From NCBI RefSeq assembly GCF_024918955.1, contig NZ_CP103423.1:682001-746000 (forward strand): a DNA stretch of 64,000 nucleotides. The letters are read 5' to 3'. The notes below the pieces were generated by a model. That model was not told where the DNA came from, did not search any database, and saw only the letters and a list, made by a program, of their open reading frames with translations. The DNA is from Mesomycoplasma molare (lineage in GTDB: Bacteria; Bacillota_I; Bacilli_A; Mycoplasmatales; Metamycoplasmataceae). The translations under genes and the position numbers were made by a program. Positions 60,801 through 64,000 of the stretch are shown here, one piece after another (within the stretch, counting starts at the first letter, position 1; every line of letters begins with the position of its first letter).

Positions 60801-61009
60801 TAAGTAATGAAAATAATAAAATATTATGTTTATTTATTAATGATTATTCTAATCTAGATTCTTATGAAAATTACATTTTAGAAAAAGATAAGAATAACTT
60901 TTTACTTGCTAAAAAATATAATTTAAAAGAAATTAAATTATTAGATTGAATGATAAAAAAAGAAGAAGTTATAAGTGATATAAAAAGCGAGTTTTCAAAT
61001 GACAACTAG
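57863..61009 (+). CDS. SF1 (Upf1-like) helicase with degenerate nuclease-like tail
   Basis: 1048 aa. Walker A WGPPGTGKSQTISNII is near residue 340, Walker B YVVLDESSQIF near 650, motif III FAGDDKQMQPTSWF, motif IV LLDKNYRSNY, motif V IENIQGDEADLLIVSVVYD, motif VI ALNVAISRAKEKI. A large insertion between Ia and II is coiled. The last 110 residues (VYLELQKDSFFANN..., VGSQKIDLAIVSNENNKILCLFIND) resemble the MTES_1575/Vsr-like nuclease tail of such helicases, but the usual ECDG is LFIND. DNA versus RNA substrate is unknown. It ends 11 bp inside rlmD. Confidence 0.82.
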
Positions 61010-62081
61010 AATAATTTATTATAACCAACGTGGAGAAGGAGTTGGTATATATCAAAATAAACCTATATATATTCCTTTTTCCATTTTAAATGAAGAAATA
61101 GAATTTGAAATAGTCGAAGAGAAAGAAAAATACTATATTGGTAAACTTAAAAAATTAATTTCTCCTTCTATTAATCGAAATTATAATTTACCAAAAAATT
61201 ATGAATTTATTGGTGGATATGAACTAATTCATATGAATAAAGAGGCAGAAAAAGAATATAAAATTTATAACTTAATAAACACATTTAAAAAAATAGCTAA
61301 TATTGATTTAAAAATAGAAGATATAAATTATTTCCAAGGTGAAAAAGAATTAAGATATAGAAATAAAATAACTCTTTTCGATGGCGGTTTAAAAAAGAAG
61401 AAGTCAAATGAAATTTATTATTTAGATGATTTTCTTTTGACAAATATTAAACCTCAAAGCACTAAAAAAGGCAAAATCATAATTAGAGATCTTGAAACAA
61501 GAATTGAGGGACATAAAAAAGAAAATCTTTATACTTTTGATTCACTCGAAGATTTAAGATTTAAAGTCAGTATAGGGTCATTTTATCAAGTGAATAAAGA
61601 AGTTTGCTTATATGTATATAACAAAATTAAAGAATTAATCCCAAAAAATAAAGATATACTAGATCTTTATTCAGGGATAGGAACTATAGCTGCTTTTATT
61701 TCTAATAAATCTCAAAGTGTTACAGCAGTAGAAATTAATGATTCTTCTTTTAAAGACTTTATTTACAACATTGAATTAAATAATTTAAAAAATATCACAC
61801 CAGTAAAGCAAGATGTTTACAAATTTTTAAAAAATACACAAAATAATTTTTTTGATGTCTTTGTTGTAGATCCTGATAGAACAGGATTAAAAAAAGAAGT
61901 TGTTAAAGAAATTAGTAGATTACTTCCTGAAAAAATTATATATTTATCTTGTAATATTGCAACTCAAGCTAATGATATAAATTTATTAAAAGAAAACTAC
62001 AATATAGAATACATAGAAATAGTGAATATGTTTCCTAAAACTTTTCATATCGAAAATTTAATTCTATTAAATAAAAAATAA
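60999..62081 (+). CDS. 23S rRNA (uracil-C5)-methyltransferase, RlmD/RlmCD type
   Basis: 360 aa TrmA-family enzyme. N-terminal TRAM domain (YYNQRGEGVGIYQNKPIYIPFSI), SAM-binding VSIGSFYQVNKEVC and ILDLYSGIGTIAAFIS, VVDPDRTGL and the catalytic cysteine in IIYLSCNIATQANDI. The iron-sulfur cysteines of E. coli RlmD are absent, as in Gram-positive RlmCD. Target uridine cannot be told from sequence. Start codon lies inside the helicase gene end. Confidence 0.88.
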   Translation: MTTRIIYYNQRGEGVGIYQNKPIYIPFSILNEEIEFEIVEEKEKYYIGKLKKLISPSINRNYNLPKNYEFIGGYELIHMNKEAEKEYKIYNLINTFKKIANIDLKIEDINYFQGEKELRYRNKITLFDGGLKKKKSNEIYYLDDFLLTNIKPQSTKKGKIIIRDLETRIEGHKKENLYTFDSLEDLRFKVSIGSFYQVNKEVCLYVYNKIKELIPKNKDILDLYSGIGTIAAFISNKSQSVTAVEINDSSFKDFIYNIELNNLKNITPVKQDVYKFLKNTQNNFFDVFVVDPDRTGLKKEVVKEISRLLPEKIIYLSCNIATQANDINLLKENYNIEYIEIVNMFPKTFHIENLILLNKK

Positions 62082-62121
62082 TAAAGTATAATTATAATGA
62101 TAATCACAAGGAGATTTTAAT

Positions 62122-62406
62122 ATGTTAAAACTTTTTAGTGATTCAACAACCGAAAATATTGTCTATGAAGCTGGTGGAGTTGGTTTAGGTGGTTGAATCG
62201 GAATAGTCATATCTGTTGCTATAGTACTTTTTATAGTAGGAGCTATTATTGGAATAATAGTATCTAAAAAAATGTTTGAAAAACAAATAAAAGAAAACCC
62301 TCCAATAAACGAGAAAATGATTCGTGCTATGTTTCTTCAAATGGGAAGAAAAGCTTCTGAAACTCAAATAAAAGCAGTTATGCGTTCTATGAAAAATGCA
62401 AAATAA
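62122..62406 (+). CDS. YneF-family (UPF0154) small membrane protein
   Basis: 94 aa. One membrane helix (WIGIVISVAIVLFIVGAIIGIIV) is followed by the family block KQIKENPPINEKMIRAMFLQMGRKASETQIKAVMRSM. Function unknown, but the family is widespread in Firmicutes and mycoplasmas. The N-terminal 22 residues before the helix are longer than in Bacillus YneF. AAGGAGA precedes the ATG; terminator follows at once. Confidence 0.85.
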
Positions 62407-62407
62407 A

Positions 62408-62432
62408 AACATCCAATTTGGATGTTTTTTTT
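62408..62432 (+). terminator. Terminator after yneF-like gene
   Basis: AACATCC-aattt-GGATGTT followed by TTTTTT. It also covers the 3' end of the minus-strand surface gene. Confidence 0.85.
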
Positions 62433-64000
62433 ATCTAAAATTTGCAGGTAATGTAGTTCCGCTCGGATGCATAGAATAAAGATTTACTGTATCAACTGTA
62501 TCTGTTGGATTATTAATTTGATCTTCGGGCACAGTCTCAAAATGTTGTACATGCTCTATAATATTATCAATTGCTATTAAATATGAATCAATGTAAGCAA
62601 ATTTTCAACTATAATCCATTACATTTCTAGCAAGAGGAGAAGAATCTGGACCCATTCCTCCTAAAATAGGTTTGTAATATTTATTAATTGAATCTGCATT
62701 AGCTTTCATTCTATCAATATAAAGGGTGGCTTCATCTTCTCATTTTCTACCTAATTGTATTGCGTATAAAGTACCGAATCCATAGTGTCTCTTTTTATTC
62801 AATCTAGAAGACTGATTAACAACTTTAGTTAGTTCTGATTTTAGATTTTCTAACCATTTTTCTCCAGGTGTTTTTCCTATATTTGTTTGAACCTGAGTTG
62901 GAGTTTTAAATTTAATGTAATTAAACATTCTAATAAAATCATTAGCCTCTATACCTCTTTGAAACCCTATAGAAACAGTATCATCTTCTCTACCGGAATT
63001 TGCATTAGGTCAATATGTTGTGGCAGCGTCAAATGCTAAGTATTCTCAACCATAACCAACAGCAATATGGCTTTCTTTTCTTGCATTAGTTGTATCAATT
63101 ACTTTATCAGTTTTTTCGGTTGTTGTTGAACTATGTTTGTATTGACTAAATGTAAATGATTGTAAGTTATATGTATAAGCAGCTTTAGCTCCTTTTAATT
63201 TAAATCTAATTGTTTTAGAAGCTTTATCATAGTCTATATCACTTGCAGTAATACTATCTGTTCCTGTCGTTCCATCTTTTAAGGAAGCTGAACCACTATA
63301 AACTATGTTTATTCCTTTATTTTCTAAAGAATTATCTATTAAATCCTCTGGTAAGTCAACGTTAGTTCATGTTCCCTCAATGTCATAAGAAAGCTCTAAA
63401 ATTCTTTTTCCTCTAGCATTTTCATCTCTGGTATTTGAATCTACTAAAGTAATAACGCTTTCAGTTTCCACTTTAGGTTCTAATTTAGTTTTAAACTCAA
63501 TAATGCTTTCCGGTAAATTAATTAAATTATCAGTTGTTGCATTTATATTCTCATAAGCTTTGGAAGGTTTATTTACAAATTTTAACGCATAAACATTATA
63601 ATCAGTAAACTCTGTTAGGTTTTCTAAATTAAATGTAACAAAGTATTCATCATTATTTAATTCAATTCTAGAAACTAATTTTACATCTGTATCTGAAGTT
63701 CTATTTTCTTTTTTACCAACAGTAATTTCAACCTCTTGACCTACTTCTAATACTTTATCTTCAGAAGCTAATTTCACTTTTATGGTTGCAATATTTTGGG
63801 CGATTGAATTTACAGTTCCCTCTAAAATGGAGTTTGTTACACCTGGTGTTGTTATAAAACTAAAATCTAATGCATTATCATTTAAAAATCTTTTATTAAA
63901 GCTGCTGTTTTCACCATAAACTAATCTATCAAAAATGTATTTTCTATTTCTAGTTAAATTATCTAATGTAAAGGTTAATTGATGTATGCCTTCACCTAAG
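62431..64000 (-). CDS. Large surface protein with DUF1410-like repeats (3' part)
   Basis: At least 523 codons; the 5' end lies beyond the window. The N-terminal portion seen consists of beta-rich, fibronectin-like modules of the mycoplasma DUF1410 kind: repeated strands ending in FT/FKT before a linker, with LTEFTDYNVYALKF. From about residue 230 of the visible part a different domain begins (SHIAVGYGWEYLAFDAATTYWPNANSG ... RGIEANDFIRMFNYIKF ... HYGFGTLYAIQLGRKW ... MHPSGTTLPANF) that I do not recognise. The TAA stop is at 62431. Such proteins are usually secreted or lipid-anchored adhesins, but no signal peptide is visible here. Confidence 0.65.

Overview
The window reads as a stretch of chromosome from a mycoplasma (Mollicutes, genetic code 4). 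The DNA is very A+T-rich. Nearly every long gene is interrupted by in-frame TGA at positions where the protein family has tryptophan, and a tRNA-Trp with a UCA anticodon lies at 25548-25622. Lipoprotein signal peptides, an absence of cell-wall genes, short aminoacyl-tRNA synthetases, DnaE/DnaI/DnaB-type replication genes and a Bacillus-like tRNA order all agree. I cannot name the species; a relative of the hominis/pulmonis lineage is a guess.

Layout. 1-3019 is an accessory-looking region with few proteins. It holds two oppositely oriented arrays of a GAAC-core motif at 21-bp pitch, further TGAAC repeats, a 47-aa ORF, a 19-nt T run beside a promoter, three possible small transcripts and a RelB/RelE-type toxin-antitoxin operon. 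3020-7836 (minus strand) is the conserved cysS-rlmB-sigma-rpmG-secE-nusG block, headed by NERD and YgjP-type genes. 7960-19128 (minus) carries a lipoprotein, uvrA-hprK-lgt-trxB, gpsA, rarA, a DUF2130 protein and a membrane protein. 19183-22868 holds apt, ribF, a HAD phosphatase, truB and a tRNA operon that contains a 43-nt tRNA-like remnant. 23130-25622 (plus) has tRNA-Tyr/Gln, CIRCE-controlled clpB and, on the minus strand, tRNA-Trp. 25703-31525 (minus) is acpS-plsC-scpA-scpB, then a 957-aa fusion protein, then msrB. 31628-41082 is recU facing a replication and nucleotide operon (dnaE, 5'-3' exonuclease, coaE, dnaB-like, dnaI, cmk, der, HU). 41157-46047 has two tRNA operons, a HAD phosphatase, a ZIP transporter and a transglutaminase/LRR lipoprotein. 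46194-55287 (minus) has a degenerate signalling-like membrane protein, pcrA, an RDD protein, a glycosyltransferase, asnS, a MATE exporter and a deoxynucleoside kinase. 55466-62406 (plus) has a YitT protein, tmcAL, an EIIB-like protein, an SF1 helicase, rlmD and a YneF protein. 62431 to the end is the 3' part of a large surface protein.

Functionally most of the window is housekeeping: transcription elongation, translation (20 tRNA loci, tRNA/rRNA modification, CysRS, AsnRS), replication and repair, chromosome segregation, lipid and lipoprotein maturation, and redox and protein quality control. The least ordinary items are the 21-bp phased arrays and small-transcript cluster at the left end; proteins that keep a recognisable fold but seem to have lost catalytic residues (phosphohexomutase-like fused to a flippase-like domain, GGDEF/EAL-like, EIIB without cysteine, nuclease-like tail on a helicase); a cytidylate kinase with an in-frame N-terminal extension; the mini-tRNA; and a set of first genes whose -10 box lies 6-8 nt before the ATG with no Shine-Dalgarno, suggesting leaderless mRNAs.
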